A DNA stretch of 54,644 nt from CAVORB01 sp963736235 (lineage in GTDB: Bacteria > Pseudomonadota > Gammaproteobacteria > Chromatiales > Chromatiaceae): contig CAVTOR010000026.1 in the NCBI GenBank assembly GCA_963736235.1, positions 1 to 54,644 of the forward strand, written 5' to 3'. A program made the translations under genes and the position numbers. Shown here piece by piece: positions 34,848-43,860 of the stretch. Under the pieces are notes generated by a model. That model was not told the DNA's origin. It saw nothing but the letters and a program-made list of their open reading frames with translations, and made no database searches. Every line of letters begins with the position of its first letter. Positions within the stretch are counted from its first letter, which is position 1.

Positions 34848-35498
34848 TCACGTCTCCGCATCCGCCGTTGAGCCCTTCTCCGGTTCGCCGTCCGCCTCCT
34901 CGGCCTCCAACTCTTCGGTCGACACCTCCTGAGCGACCTCCGAATCCTCCACACCCGCCAACTCCTCACCCTTCCCCCGCTTCTCGGCCGACGCTCGCGC
35001 CCGGCGCTCGATCTCGATGATCTCACGCCCCGTGCGCAGGACCCGGGTGCGCCACTGGTAGGCTCCGTCGGCGCGCTGCTTGTTGGTGAGCACGCCGGTG
35101 AGCCAGAGGGCATCCATGACCATCATCAGCCGGTCGAGCTCCTCGATCAGGGCCGTGTACTGGGCGAGCTGGGGCGAGGAGATGTGGACCGTGATGCGCT
35201 TAGGGTTGATGTAACGTGGGGTCGTGCCGATGCCGTTGGCCTCGCGCAACTGGGCAAGCCTCGCGTGCTCGGCCTTGAGCTGCTCGGCCAAAGCGCCGAT
35301 GAGCGAACCAACGATCTCCTCGACCTGGTCCATCTCCTCGTCGTCGCCGATGATGCGCAGCACCACGTCGATGCCGTAGAGGGCGCGCACGACCAGGAGG
35401 AATCCCCTGTCCAGCAGACGCTGGGCGTGATTGCTGTGGATGGTGATGGTCTGGTCGAAGACCGGACGGCTGAACGTCGAGCGGGCGGCTTGCGGCAT
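34848..35498 (-). CDS. DUF1845/AcaB-family regulator
   Basis: 216 residues. NHAQRLLDRGFLLVVRALYGIDVVLRIIGDDEEMDQVEEIV, HISSPQLAQYTALIEELDRLMMVMDALWLTGVL and WRTRVLRTGREIIEIERRA match DUF1845, to which AcaB, the activator upstream of transfer in IncC plasmids, belongs. The acidic C-terminal tail is low complexity. Probably a transcription factor for the transfer genes; the dyad at 35560-35595 lies 62 bases before its start. Confidence 0.8.
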   Translation of the reverse strand: MPQAARSTFSRPVFDQTITIHSNHAQRLLDRGFLLVVRALYGIDVVLRIIGDDEEMDQVEEIVGSLIGALAEQLKAEHARLAQLREANGIGTTPRYINPKRITVHISSPQLAQYTALIEELDRLMMVMDALWLTGVLTNKQRADGAYQWRTRVLRTGREIIEIERRARASAEKRGKGEELAGVEDSEVAQEVSTEELEAEEADGEPEKGSTADAET

Positions 35499-35559
35499 CT
35501 CGGTTCCTGGCAGGTGGAAACTCAGCCGTCAGCGTACCGATCACAGGGGGATCCGACCG

Positions 35560-35595
35560 CCGGGAAAGGTGCCCGAGAACCGATACCTTTCCCGG
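35560..35595. promoter_or_regulatory. AAAGG-N16-CCTTT dyad, site 1
   Basis: An 11-base perfect inverted repeat CCGGGAAAGGT/ACCTTTCCCGG with a 14-base centre. The same half-site spacing (AAAGG, 16 bases, CCTTT) recurs before traL and before the dsbC-like gene. It sits between the AcaB-like gene (leftward) and the small-protein/ssb genes (rightward) and could serve both. Confidence 0.6.
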
Positions 35596-35735
35596 TGCCC
35601 GCTCACTGTCCCTTGAACTAGCCTCAAGGGCAGTTTGCCGGTTCGCGTGCGCGGTCGGTGAATGGCGCTAGCTGGGCGCCCGAGAAGAACAGCCTACTGA
35701 AGAAGCGGCGCTTCCCGCCGCGATCCACGACCCCC

Positions 35736-35755
35736 GCCGGGCAGGCAGTCCCGGC
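35736..35755 (+). promoter_or_regulatory. Hairpin in leader of 35799 gene
   Basis: GCCGGG/CCCGGC with an eight-base loop, followed by AGCGGGGCC and later TGGAGG before ATG 35799. Similar in layout to the leaders at 16-17 kb but weaker. Confidence 0.35.
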
Positions 35756-35798
35756 AGCGGGGCCATGCCTCCCGGTTTTGTACCTGGAGGTATTCCCG

Positions 35799-36065
35799 AT
35801 GTTCGACCTGATCGTGCTCGGCCTGGTCCTGGCCGGGGTGGCGCTGATTGCGCGCACTCCTGTTTCCAGCCATCGCACCGAGACCCCAACCCAGCCAGTC
35901 CCAAGCCTTTGGTCCACCCGGACCGACTGGCGCCGGTTCCACAAACCCACCTACCTGCGTCGCGGCATCGTCCTCGGCGGCAAAGAGGTTCCATCCAACT
36001 CCGCAGGCGAGCGCCCCGCTTCCAACCGGAAAGCGCAGCCCACCGTCTTTGGAGAAACGCCATGA
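35799..36065 (+). CDS. Small membrane-anchored backbone protein
   Basis: 88 residues from ATG 35799 with TGGAGG upstream. One N-terminal membrane helix (LIVLGLVLAGVALIA) then a basic proline/arginine-rich tail. It overlaps the next small gene (ATGA). Function unknown; the location before ssb suggests the transfer-associated regulon. Confidence 0.55.
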   Translation: MFDLIVLGLVLAGVALIARTPVSSHRTETPTQPVPSLWSTRTDWRRFHKPTYLRRGIVLGGKEVPSNSAGERPASNRKAQPTVFGETP

Positions 36066-36202
36066 GGCCCATCGTCGTCGCGGCACTGATCGCCGCACTC
36101 CTGGGCGCCTTCGGCCTGGCGCTCGGCCGGTCCGCCGCGAACGCGGTGGAGCGCGCCGTCGAGCGGCACACCACCGTTATTGAACGCGCCGTGTCCTTGT
36201 AG
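36062..36202 (+). CDS. Small membrane protein (46 aa)
   Basis: 46 residues: a hydrophobic N-terminal helix (VVAALIAALLGAFGLALG) and an amphipathic tail (VERAVERHTTVIERAVSL). The start overlaps the stop of the 35799 gene (ATGA), showing translational coupling. Followed 82 bases later by ssb. Function unknown. Confidence 0.55.
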   Translation: MRPIVVAALIAALLGAFGLALGRSAANAVERAVERHTTVIERAVSL

Positions 36203-36231
36203 GACGCGGCATTTCCAACCCACCCGGGAGC

Positions 36232-36250
36232 CCCCGATCCCCGCTCGGGG
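36232..36250 (+). promoter_or_regulatory. Hairpin in ssb leader
   Basis: CCCCGA/TCGGGG with a seven-base loop, followed by ACGGCCACTCCC, a T-run and GAGAGGAGC before ATG 36285. It may be part of the family of structured leaders in this element; the T-run also allows an attenuator reading. Confidence 0.4.
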
Positions 36251-36284
36251 ACGGCCACTCCCAATTTTTGAGAGGAGCAACCAA

Positions 36285-36683
36285 ATGCTGAACATGGCCC
36301 AGATCATCGGCCATCTCGGGCGCGACCCCGAGGTGCGTTACAGCCCCGAAGGCACCGCCGTCGCCAATCTGGCGGTCGCCACCAACGAGACCTGGAAGGA
36401 CAAGGACGGCGCGAAGCAGGAGCGCACCGAGTGGCACCGCGTGGTGCTGTTCGGCAAGGTCGCGGAGATCGCCGCGCAATTCCTGCGAAAGGGCTCCCTG
36501 GTCTACCTGCAAGGGCGCCTGCAGACCCGCAAGTGGCAGGGCGATGACGGCCAGGACCGCTACACCACCGAGATCGTCGCCGAGCGCATGAAGATGCTCG
36601 GCGGCAAGGGTGAGCGCGACGGCCAGGCCGGCAGTGCGAGCCCAGCGCCGGCACAGCCCTTCGACGACGACATCCCCTTCTAG
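36285..36683 (+). CDS. ssb: Single-stranded DNA-binding protein
   Basis: 132 residues from ATG 36285 with a GAGAGGAG box. OB-fold: MLNMAQIIGHLGRDPEVRY, VANLAVATNETWKDKDGAKQERTEWHRVVLFGKVAEI, GSLVYLQGRLQTRKW; the C-terminal tip DDDIPF is the acidic partner-binding tail. Shorter than chromosomal SSB because the linker is brief, as usual for mobile elements. It would coat transferred single-stranded DNA. Confidence 0.95.
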   Translation: MLNMAQIIGHLGRDPEVRYSPEGTAVANLAVATNETWKDKDGAKQERTEWHRVVLFGKVAEIAAQFLRKGSLVYLQGRLQTRKWQGDDGQDRYTTEIVAERMKMLGGKGERDGQAGSASPAPAQPFDDDIPF

Positions 36684-36919
36684 GGAAACCCGGACACAGG
36701 CGGCCCGGCCGCCGATCCTCAACCCCCAGGGGCACCCGCTGTCCCCGCCAGGGGTCCTGGAGTGTCGCGTTATCCCTCGTGATACCCGGCGGGGACATCC
36801 TGTGCCGCCGGGACTCGGGAAATAATGGAATGGTCCGCCCCGCTCCTCCAACGCGCCCGATGTGGGCACAATTCTAGACGTGAGCAAACACAGTCGAGAC
36901 CGAGGTAGCGGAGCAGACC

Positions 36920-37978
36920 ATGAGCGAGCATAGCAAAGAGGCAGTCATCCGGGTGTTGGGTATTGATCTGGCCAAGCGCAGCTTCCACCTTTTCGGCGTT
37001 GATGGCGACGGGCGGCAGGTGCTGAGCAAGAAGCTGAGCCGGGCGCGTCTGGGCGAATTTGTTGCCAATCTGCCGCCCTGTACGGTGGCGATGGAGGCCT
37101 GCGGGAGTGCGCACGAGTGGGCACGAAGGTTTCGCCGTTACGGGCACGAGGTAGGCTTGATCGCGCCGCAGTTCGTCAAACCGTTCGTGAAGTCCAACAA
37201 GAACGACGCGGCTGATGCCGAGGCGATCTGTGAGGCCGCACAGCGGCCGAATATGCGCTTCGTCGCCGTCAAGACGATCGAGCAGCAGGACATCCAGGCC
37301 ATCCATCGCATGCGCAGCCTGGCCGTGGATCGGCGCACCGCGCAGATCAACCAGATTCGCGGCCTGCTGTTGGAGTACGGCATCGAGGTCGTCAAAGGGC
37401 GCGCGGCCATGCAACGGCGCCTGCCGCAGATCCTGGAGGATGCCGAGAACGGCCTCAGCGAGCGCTTCCGCGCCGAGCTGCACGGCCTTGCTGCGGAGTT
37501 GCGCCACCTGAACGAACGGGTGGCCCATTACGACGCACAGATCGAGGCGATCGCCCAGAGCGATGCGCAGGCGCGCCTGCTGATGACGATCCCGGGCATC
37601 GGCGCCAAGGCAGCAACGGCGCTGCTTGCAGCCATCGGTGAGGACCCGACCTGGTTGAAAAACGGCCGTGGTTTGGCCGCTTGGATTGGACTGGTGCCGC
37701 GCCAGCACTCCACGGGCGGGCGTGATCGACTGCTCGGTATCAGCAAACGTGGCGATGTGTACTTGCGCAATCTTCTCATCCATGGCGCCCGTGCCGTCCT
37801 GCGCTGGGTCGAGCGTAAAGAGGACCGCATCAGCCGCTGGGCGACGGCCCTGAAGGCACGCCGGCACGCCAACGTCGCCGTCGTGGCCATCGCCAACAAG
37901 ATGGCGCGGATCGCCTATGCGGTGATGGCCGCGGGCAAGCCTTATGACCCGGCCATTGGGGCCTTGGCGAAGGGCTGA
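36920..37978 (+). CDS. IS110-family (IS1111 group) transposase
   Basis: 352 residues. N-terminal RuvC-like DEDD domain: GIDLAKRSFHLFGVD, AMEACGSAHEWA, KNDAADAEAIC. C-terminal Transposase_20 domain: LMTIPGIGAKAATALLAAIG, and RQHSTGGRDR with the catalytic Ser. MRFVAVKTIEQQDIQAIHRMR places it in the IS1111 group. It appears intact. Such recombinases use a bridge RNA from the element to choose target and donor. Confidence 0.95.
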   Translation: MSEHSKEAVIRVLGIDLAKRSFHLFGVDGDGRQVLSKKLSRARLGEFVANLPPCTVAMEACGSAHEWARRFRRYGHEVGLIAPQFVKPFVKSNKNDAADAEAICEAAQRPNMRFVAVKTIEQQDIQAIHRMRSLAVDRRTAQINQIRGLLLEYGIEVVKGRAAMQRRLPQILEDAENGLSERFRAELHGLAAELRHLNERVAHYDAQIEAIAQSDAQARLLMTIPGIGAKAATALLAAIGEDPTWLKNGRGLAAWIGLVPRQHSTGGRDRLLGISKRGDVYLRNLLIHGARAVLRWVERKEDRISRWATALKARRHANVAVVAIANKMARIAYAVMAAGKPYDPAIGALAKG

Positions 37979-38276
37979 TCGACACCAGCACATTCTGACA
38001 TCGCAAAGGCAGAGCACCGATCGCTCCCACCCAGCGTACAGAGCACCAACGAGTTGCGAAGAGTGAACATCACTGTGATGGCATGAAAGGCAAGTCCTGC
38101 ATTCCCGAAAACCTGCTGTCGCCAACAGCCGGCTATGCCGAGACTGAGGAAATGATGAGGACGGGAATGCCCGCGGATTCCATCAGGGCACAAGGGCCGG
38201 CAACGCCGCCTCAATACGATGCCGGATATATGACCGCAACGCCTCCTTCAGTCAGACAGCGATTTCCTCTTGCCCC
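37979..38276 (+). ncRNA. Candidate bridge RNA region of the IS1111-group element
   Basis: 298 bases between the transposase stop and the right subterminal repeat with no gene. In IS1111-group elements the bridge RNA is encoded in the right-end non-coding region. Local inverted segments are present (AGCACCGAT...; CTGTCGCCAACAG at about 38117-38129). No fold was computed; the call rests on position. Confidence 0.45.
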
Positions 38277-38290
38277 GCGGGGCGGACCAT

Positions 38291-39245
38291 ATATGGCGAC
38301 AAGTTCTTCTGTGCCCCGGACGCCCTGCGTCCGCCCCCGCGCCCGACTTCCTCGTTGGGAAGCCGGGCACGACGGCTCCCACAAATGGCTCGACGGCGTA
38401 TCGGATGCGCTTGCATAGGCCCTTCGCTTGCTCCGGGACCTGCGGCCCCTGCGCCGCTACGGCCCCACGCACGCGCCTACGCCTACCGGGGACTACCCGC
38501 CTCGTGCTTCGCACTTCCCTGGCGGGCAGCGAATGCGAGATTCTCTGCCGGCTTGGTCAGCACTGAGCTGTCTTCCAGTGGGTTGCCGTTGATCAGGAGC
38601 AGGTCGAGGGATAGGAGGGATAAAGGGATAGGAAATCCAACCGCACGGTGGCTGGCGTCACGGGAAACTAGCATCGAAGGAAGGTGCTCTGCAAGGGCAC
38701 ACCGCGAGCCGACGGGGTCCGGCGGGGAGCAAACCGCTGTTTGGGAGGGCGCCGGGCGGGCTTGCCGCGTGGCTTGGCGGTGCTTGCTGGGGGCGCGATT
38801 ACAGCGGGCGCAGGACGTGGCACGTCGCCTGCTCGCCCATGCCACGGGAGGCGGCTACCACTGCACCTGCTGGTCGAAGACGTACTCTGGTTGCGGTTGG
38901 GCCAGGGCGCCCCAGTCGGGTAGGGCCTCGACGGGTGGGTCGTCCCAGGCGGGCGGCACGGATCTGCGGGGTCTTTCCTTTAGGGGCAGACGAACTGGAT
39001 ACTGCCGTCCGCTGACCTCCCTACAGCGGACGCTCGCGTGGCGAGCGCGACTGACAGCTCTGGGTCGGCAAGAGACACCCCCTCCTCGCGCAGGCCACCG
39101 CCGAAGTGCTTTACCCCCGGCCGGGTGCCAGCGTACTTCGACGCCGTCACCCGATGCGCGCAAGGCCGGTGCCTCGACCAGGTGCAGGGTACCGAAACCG
39201 CTCGGCTTGGCGCGACCTGGATGTCTGGGCTGCGAGCCCGGCGCG
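38291..39245. other. Degenerate region between IS1111 and SDR gene
   Basis: About 950 bases with no intact gene. A short amidohydrolase-like fragment is described separately (38525-38612). Open frames at 38850-39240 on the minus strand have mixed frames and may be the ruins of another gene, but I cannot name it. Confidence 0.5.
38525..38612 (-). pseudogene. Amidohydrolase C-terminal fragment
   Basis: The minus strand encodes LDLLLINGNPLEDSSVLTKPAENL, very like the terminal strand of metal-dependent amidohydrolases (ADLVVVDGNPLEDI-type). Nothing upstream continues the enzyme, so it is a remnant, perhaps cut by insertion or deletion near the IS element. Confidence 0.55.
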
Positions 39246-40040
39246 TCAGGGGATCGCGCGCACGACACCCCCGTCGACCCGCAATGCGGCACCGTTGGTC
39301 GCTGAAGCCGCGGCGCTGCAAACATAGACGATCATGCTGGCAACCTCCTCGACGCTCGCGAACCGCCGCAGCAGCGACGAGGGACGGGCGGTCTCGAAGA
39401 ACTCACGCTCCATGGTCGCGAAGTCGATCCCGCGCTGCTGTGCCATGCGCTCCACGAAGGTCGCGACCCCCTCGGACCGGGTGGGTCCGGGGAGCACGCT
39501 GTTGACCGTGACACCGGTCCCAGCGGTGGTCTCGGCGATGCCCCGGGCGATGGCCAGCTGCGCCGTCTTGGTCATGCCATAGTGGATCATCTCCGGTGGG
39601 ATCTGCAGCCCCGATTCGCTGGAGATGAAGACGATCCGGCCCCAGTCGCGCTCGCGCATGCCCTTGAGGTAGTGACGCGACAGGCGCACGCCGCTCATGA
39701 CGTTGGTCTCGAAGAAGCGCAGCCAGTCCGCATCGCCAATCTCCTCGAACGGCCTGGGTTCGAAGATGCCGACGTTATTGACGAGCACATCCAGGTCTGG
39801 GACGGCCTGAATCAGGGAGTTGCAGCCGTCGGCGCCGGAGAGGTCCGCGGCTACAGTTCTGACCTTTGCCCCCGCAACCTGCTCGCAAATCCGTTGTGCT
39901 GCGGCTTCCGCACGGGCTTGGGTGCGCCCGTTGACGATGACCTCGGCCCCTTCTCGGACCAAGCCCAGCGCTGCGGCAAAGCCGATGCCTGCCGTCGAGC
40001 CCGTGACCAGTGCCCGTTTGCCTTCAAGATGGAGGTCCAT
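39246..40040 (-). CDS. Short-chain dehydrogenase/reductase
   Basis: 264 residues from ATG 40040. Classical SDR: TGSTAGIGFAAALGLV, VLVNNVGIF, Ser in FISSESG, catalytic YGMTK and VNSVLPGPTRSEGV; it ends with the typical DGGVVRAIP. NAD(P)-dependent oxidoreductase; substrate unknown. It stands alone between degenerate DNA on both sides, so it may be cargo carried between remnants. Confidence 0.92.
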   Translation of the reverse strand: MDLHLEGKRALVTGSTAGIGFAAALGLVREGAEVIVNGRTQARAEAAAQRICEQVAGAKVRTVAADLSGADGCNSLIQAVPDLDVLVNNVGIFEPRPFEEIGDADWLRFFETNVMSGVRLSRHYLKGMRERDWGRIVFISSESGLQIPPEMIHYGMTKTAQLAIARGIAETTAGTGVTVNSVLPGPTRSEGVATFVERMAQQRGIDFATMEREFFETARPSSLLRRFASVEEVASMIVYVCSAAASATNGAALRVDGGVVRAIP

Positions 40041-40329
40041 AAGACGTGCCCTCGCTTGCAGTGATCTTCACAGATCGGCGCCGGGTTGGGGCGTCGGACC
40101 CTTCGTGGACTAAGGACAGGTTATGCACCCAGGTCGAACGTACGGCGCAACGGTCCTGCTCGACGATTGCCAACCGATCGACGGATACGCGGCTCGATCA
40201 GTCTCGCGTGCCCATTGCCGCAAGCTTAGTCGGGGCGCGGGTGACGGCAAGGCCGACCCATCGGCGTCTGGATGGTCCAGTATAAGCTGTCCTCGGGCGA
40301 CGGTCCGTTCCCGCGTAGATAGCACGATC

Positions 40330-40565
40330 CGCCAGCAGGGCCGTGTCGTCATAGGGAGAATCGGGCTCGTCGGAGACGATCCGCAGGCGTGTGGCACCCA
40401 CTCGCTGCGCCGCACCAAAGCGACCCTGATCGGCCGCCGCACGACGAATCTCACTGCGGTTCAATTCCTGCCGGGTCACAGAAAACGCGAATCAGCCTGC
40501 GGCGCTTCGGTATCGAGGTCGATGATACCGTTGGGATCGCCGGGCGCATAGAGATCGGAAGCGAC
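40330..40565 (+). pseudogene. Tyrosine recombinase C-terminal remnant
   Basis: GTHSLRRTKATLIGRRTTNLTAVQFLPGH matches the HxLRRT box and the region before the late His of a common plasmid recombinase. After a frameshift LRRFGIEVDDTVGIA continues its tail. The frame is broken and the expected LLGH is altered to LPGH, so this is decayed. No N-terminal half is present. Confidence 0.7.
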
Positions 40566-40634
40566 GGGGTTTCGGACGATCCACCCGTCTAATTGCGGAG
40601 CCGCATCCGCCAGGCGTTCCCCCACCCCCACCGC

Positions 40635-40666
40635 GCGAAAGGCGCCCCTTTTCAGGCACCTTTCGC
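40635..40666 (+). promoter_or_regulatory. AAAGG-N16-CCTTT dyad, site 2 (before traL)
   Basis: GCGAAAGG and CCTTTCGC, an 8-base inverted repeat with a 16-base centre, 62 bases before the traL start. It shares CACCTTTCGC with site 3 before the dsbC-like gene and the 16-base spacing with site 1. Candidate activator site for the transfer operon. Confidence 0.6.
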
Positions 40667-40727
40667 ACTTTCTCCCCCAGCGAAAAAGCCAGGACCATAG
40701 CGACCATCCGCAGAGACCGGAGGCCGC

Positions 40728-41012
40728 ATGTCCGACCCCGTCGAAATCCCCCGTCACGTCGACGACCCGCCCACGCTCCTGCTGTGGCGCATCGACGACC
40801 TGGTGCCCGTGGTGCTGATGCTGGTCTTCGGCATCCTGGCCGATCAGCTTGTCGTCTTTCTCCTGCTCGGCATCGTGTTAGTGCGCCTCTACGGGCGCTT
40901 CCGCGACAGCCGTCCGGACGGATATGCGTTGCATTGGGCCTATTGGGCGGGATTGCTCGGCCTGCGCGGGCGCACCACGCCGAACCCCTTCATCCGCCGG
41001 TGGCTGCCATGA
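40728..41012 (+). CDS. traL: TraL, F-type conjugative transfer membrane protein
   Basis: 94 residues from ATG 40728 with GGAGG upstream. HVDDPPTLLLWRIDDLVPVVLMLVFGILADQLVVFLLLGIVLVRLYGRF gives the TraL pattern with two membrane helices; a soluble tail ends NPFIRRWLP. Inner-membrane part of the F-type pilus assembly machine. The stop overlaps the traE start (ATGA). Confidence 0.92.
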   Translation: MSDPVEIPRHVDDPPTLLLWRIDDLVPVVLMLVFGILADQLVVFLLLGIVLVRLYGRFRDSRPDGYALHWAYWAGLLGLRGRTTPNPFIRRWLP

Positions 41013-41632
41013 CATTGGCGGACTTCCTCGCCACCTGGCGGGGGCTCACCCTGGAGAACCGACTGCACCGTCTTGCGGTGTTGGGCCTGATCGGTACCAA
41101 CCTGGTCACCGCCGTGGCGCTGCTGCGGGCGGATCACACCGTCGTCCTGGTTCCGCCGGTGCTCGAAGGGCAGGTGAGCGTCGCCCGCGACAGCGCCAGC
41201 CGGGAGGTCAAGGAGGCCTGGGCGCTGTTCGTCGCCGAGCTGCTCGGCAACGTCAGCCCCTCCAGCGCCGAGTTCATCCAGAAGGCCGTCGACCCGTTGC
41301 TCGCCCCTTCGCTCCGCCGTCCCGTCCTGGAGGTGATGGCCGAGCAGGTCCGGGAGATCCAGCGCGAGCGCGTCAGCATGAGCTTCAACGTGCGCGCCAT
41401 CGCCTACGACCCACCCACCGACAAGGTCTTCGTCACCGGCATCCAGACCACCAGCGGACCCGGCGGCAAGCCGGTGGCCCGCACCCGCACCTACGAGCTG
41501 ATCGTCGGCTTCGCCCACTACCGCCCGGTGATCCGCCATCTCGACGTCTACCCGGAGGAGCCGCGGGTGGGGGGGAAGGCGAGCCCCCTTCCAGCGCCGA
41601 CAGATTCTTCCACAGGAGCACGCGATGACTAG
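41009..41632 (+). CDS. traE: TraE, F-type conjugative transfer protein
   Basis: 207 residues. An N-terminal membrane helix (LAVLGLIGTNLVTAVALL) is followed by the periplasmic VirB8-like domain (DSASREVKEAWALFVAELLGNVSP, VFVTGIQTTSGPGG, RTYELIVGFAHYRPVI). Inner-membrane/periplasmic assembly factor of the F-type secretion system. Coupled to traL and traK by overlaps. Confidence 0.92.
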   Translation: MTLADFLATWRGLTLENRLHRLAVLGLIGTNLVTAVALLRADHTVVLVPPVLEGQVSVARDSASREVKEAWALFVAELLGNVSPSSAEFIQKAVDPLLAPSLRRPVLEVMAEQVREIQRERVSMSFNVRAIAYDPPTDKVFVTGIQTTSGPGGKPVARTRTYELIVGFAHYRPVIRHLDVYPEEPRVGGKASPLPAPTDSSTGARDD

Positions 41633-42569
41633 AATCCTGATTTGCGTCCTCGGACTCGGGGCCTTGATGGCCACTGTGCCGCTGCACGCCGCCGACGACC
41701 CCGGCATCGCCCTACCGCCGGTGCCGCGCGACGTAGTCCTCGCCGCGAACGACGAACCGGCCACGATCCGCCATGTCTCCGCTGACTCCTCGAACGACGA
41801 AGCCTTAGCTGGAGACGACAGTCCGGGGGCCACCCTGTCCCTCGGACCCAAGACCATACGGGTCTCCCCCGGGACCACCGCCATCGTCGAGGTCGCCATC
41901 GACCACCTGAACCGCATCGTCACTCCCTTCGCCTCGCCGCAGGTGCGAGCCGTCTCCTCGGCCACGACCCAGGTCGACGGCGATGCTGTTTACGTCGCCA
42001 CCGCGAGCGAGGAGCCGGTGAGCCTCTTCATCACCGAGGTGGGGGACACCGCAACGGCAATCTCGTTGACCCTTGCCCCCCGTCACATTCCGCCGCGGGA
42101 GGTGCGACTGGTGCTGACCGGCGGGGTGGTGCGCGCGCCCGCCCCGAGCGTCAGTCCGGCCCGGGCCATCATCGCGCGCGACGACCAGCCCTATGTCGAG
42201 CAGATCGCCGCCGCCTGCCGCGCCCTGGCCCAGAATCGCGTGCCCGCCGGCTACCGCCTGCGCAAGGCCGGACGCAGCGACCACGCCGCCTGCCGCCAGC
42301 CGGGGCTGTCGGTGACCACCGCCCAGGTCCTGGAGGGCCGGGGGCTGCGCATCCTCGCCGCCCGCGCCCGCAACCAGGGCAAGGCGCCGGTCGAGCTGGA
42401 GGAGGGGCGCTGCACAGGCGGCTCCGACTCGGTGGTAGCCGCGGTCGCTGCCTGGCCGAGGTCGCGGCTCGCCCCCGGCGAGGAGACCGAGCTCTACGTC
42501 GCCCTGCGCCCGCGTGAGTCCGGAAGTGAACGAGGGGAGCGGCCCTCGCTCCTGGGTGGAAAGCCATGA
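41625..42569 (+). CDS. traK: TraK, F-type secretin-like core protein
   Basis: 314 residues with a signal peptide (ILICVLGLGALMATVPLHAADD). The mature protein has the VirB9/secretin-like N-terminal fold (PKTIRVSPGTTAIVEVAIDHLNRIVTPF) and VSLFITEVGDTATAISLTLAPR. Periplasmic; forms the outer-membrane core with TraB and TraV. Coupled to traE (8-base overlap) and traB (4-base overlap). Confidence 0.92.
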   Translation: MTRILICVLGLGALMATVPLHAADDPGIALPPVPRDVVLAANDEPATIRHVSADSSNDEALAGDDSPGATLSLGPKTIRVSPGTTAIVEVAIDHLNRIVTPFASPQVRAVSSATTQVDGDAVYVATASEEPVSLFITEVGDTATAISLTLAPRHIPPREVRLVLTGGVVRAPAPSVSPARAIIARDDQPYVEQIAAACRALAQNRVPAGYRLRKAGRSDHAACRQPGLSVTTAQVLEGRGLRILAARARNQGKAPVELEEGRCTGGSDSVVAAVAAWPRSRLAPGEETELYVALRPRESGSERGERPSLLGGKP

Positions 42570-43857
42570 GTCTCCGGGACCGCTGGGAGGGACTCTCGCC
42601 GATCCTGCGCCGCGCCCTGGTGCTCGGCGGGGCGGTGGCAATTGTGCTCTCAATGGCCGCGCTCCTGGTCACCGCCCCCAAGGACGATCGCGCCGCCGGC
42701 GCCGATGAGCGCCGGCGCCTGATCACCAACCTGCTCACCGACGCCGATCCCCGCGCCCTCGGCATCGAGGGCTTGGCCGAAAGACTTCGCCAGCTCGAGA
42801 CTCACATGGGCCAACTCTCCGCCGGGCTCGACAAGCTCGGCTTGAGCAAGGGCGTGGACCCCGAGCGCGATGCACTCATCGAGGGGCTGCGCCAGGAGAA
42901 TGCCCGGCAGCTCGAGGAGCTGCGGATGCAGCAGGAGGTCCTGCGCGAGCAGCTGGCGGCGGGGAGCACGACCCCCACGCTGCCCATAGCGGAGGTTAAC
43001 CAACCCCGGCCGCTACGCTGACCGGAAAGCCGTCGACGCCGCCCCGTCCCCAACGCCCGCTCAGTCAGATTTTCCAGCCTCCGCCCGAGACCTCCCGTGT
43101 GCAATCGGGGACGCCGCGCCTTCCGGTAACCGTGCCCGAGCCGGCGCGGTCCGCCAAGGCACTGGAGATCCGCCTCGTCGCCGCCGAGCAGACTGCGGAG
43201 GAGGGCGAGACACTGCCCGAGGACGCGGTCCTCATCCCAGCGGGCAGCATCCTGCGCGGGGTCCTGCTCTCCGGCATGGACGCACCCACGGGACGTCAGT
43301 CCCGGCGCGACCCCTATCCGGCGCTCGCGCGCATCAAGCACGACGCCATTCTCCCCAACCGCTTCCGCGCCGATGTGCGGGAGTGCTTTCTGGTGCTCGC
43401 CGGCTACGGGGACCTGGGCAGCGAGCGCGCCTACCTGCGCACCGAGGCCATCACCTGCGTGCGGTCCGACGGCGGCGCTATCGAGGTGGCCATCGACGCC
43501 TACGCCACCGGCGAGGACGGCAAGGTCGGCGTGCGCGGCCGGGTCGTGAGCAAGCAGGGCAAGCTCATCGCCCAGGCCATGATGGCCTCCTTCGTCGAGG
43601 GCTTCAGCAAGATGTTCTCCACGGTCCCGGTCGCCTCCCTGTCCACCGCGCCCGGGCAGAGCACGCCCTTTCAGAACGTCATGACCCCACAGGCCATTCA
43701 AGGGGCGGCCGTCAGCGGCGCCGGCAACGCGCTCGATCGCCTCGCCAACTTCTTCATGGACATGGCCGAGGAGATGTTCCCCGTGATCGAGATCGACGCC
43801 GGGCGCTCCATCGAATTCGTGCTGAACCGCGGGGCGACGCTCCGCATCCGCGCCTGA
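42566..43857 (+). CDS. traB: TraB, F-type core complex protein (frameshifted)
   Basis: About 430 residues. N-terminal membrane helix (ALVLGGAVAIVLSMAALLV), a coiled coil (IEGLRQENARQLEELRMQQEVLREQLAA), a proline-rich stretch, then the VirB10-like domain (PEDAVLIPAGSILRGVLLSGMDAPTG, RADVRECFLVLAGYGDLGSERAYLRTEAITCV). The frame changes between about 42990 and 43025. Spans the periplasm between the inner membrane and the TraK/TraV ring. Confidence 0.9.
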
Positions 43858-43860
43858 GCA

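Larger units (their letters stand above)
36826..38294 (+). mobile_element. IS110-family insertion sequence, IS1111 group
   Basis: Transposase gene bounded by a perfect 14-base subterminal inverted repeat: ATGGTCCGCCCCGC at 36830-36843 and its complement at 38277-38290. Subterminal repeats and a non-coding stretch of about 300 bases after the transposase are characteristic of IS1111-group elements. True ends probably lie a few bases outside the repeats. It is inserted downstream of ssb. Confidence 0.85.
40041..40727. other. Region upstream of traL with recombinase remnant and operator
   Basis: 687 bases. The middle holds a broken tyrosine recombinase fragment (about 40330-40565); the right end holds dyad site 2 (40635-40666) and the traL promoter region. 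Nothing recognisable in the first 280 bases. Confidence 0.55.
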
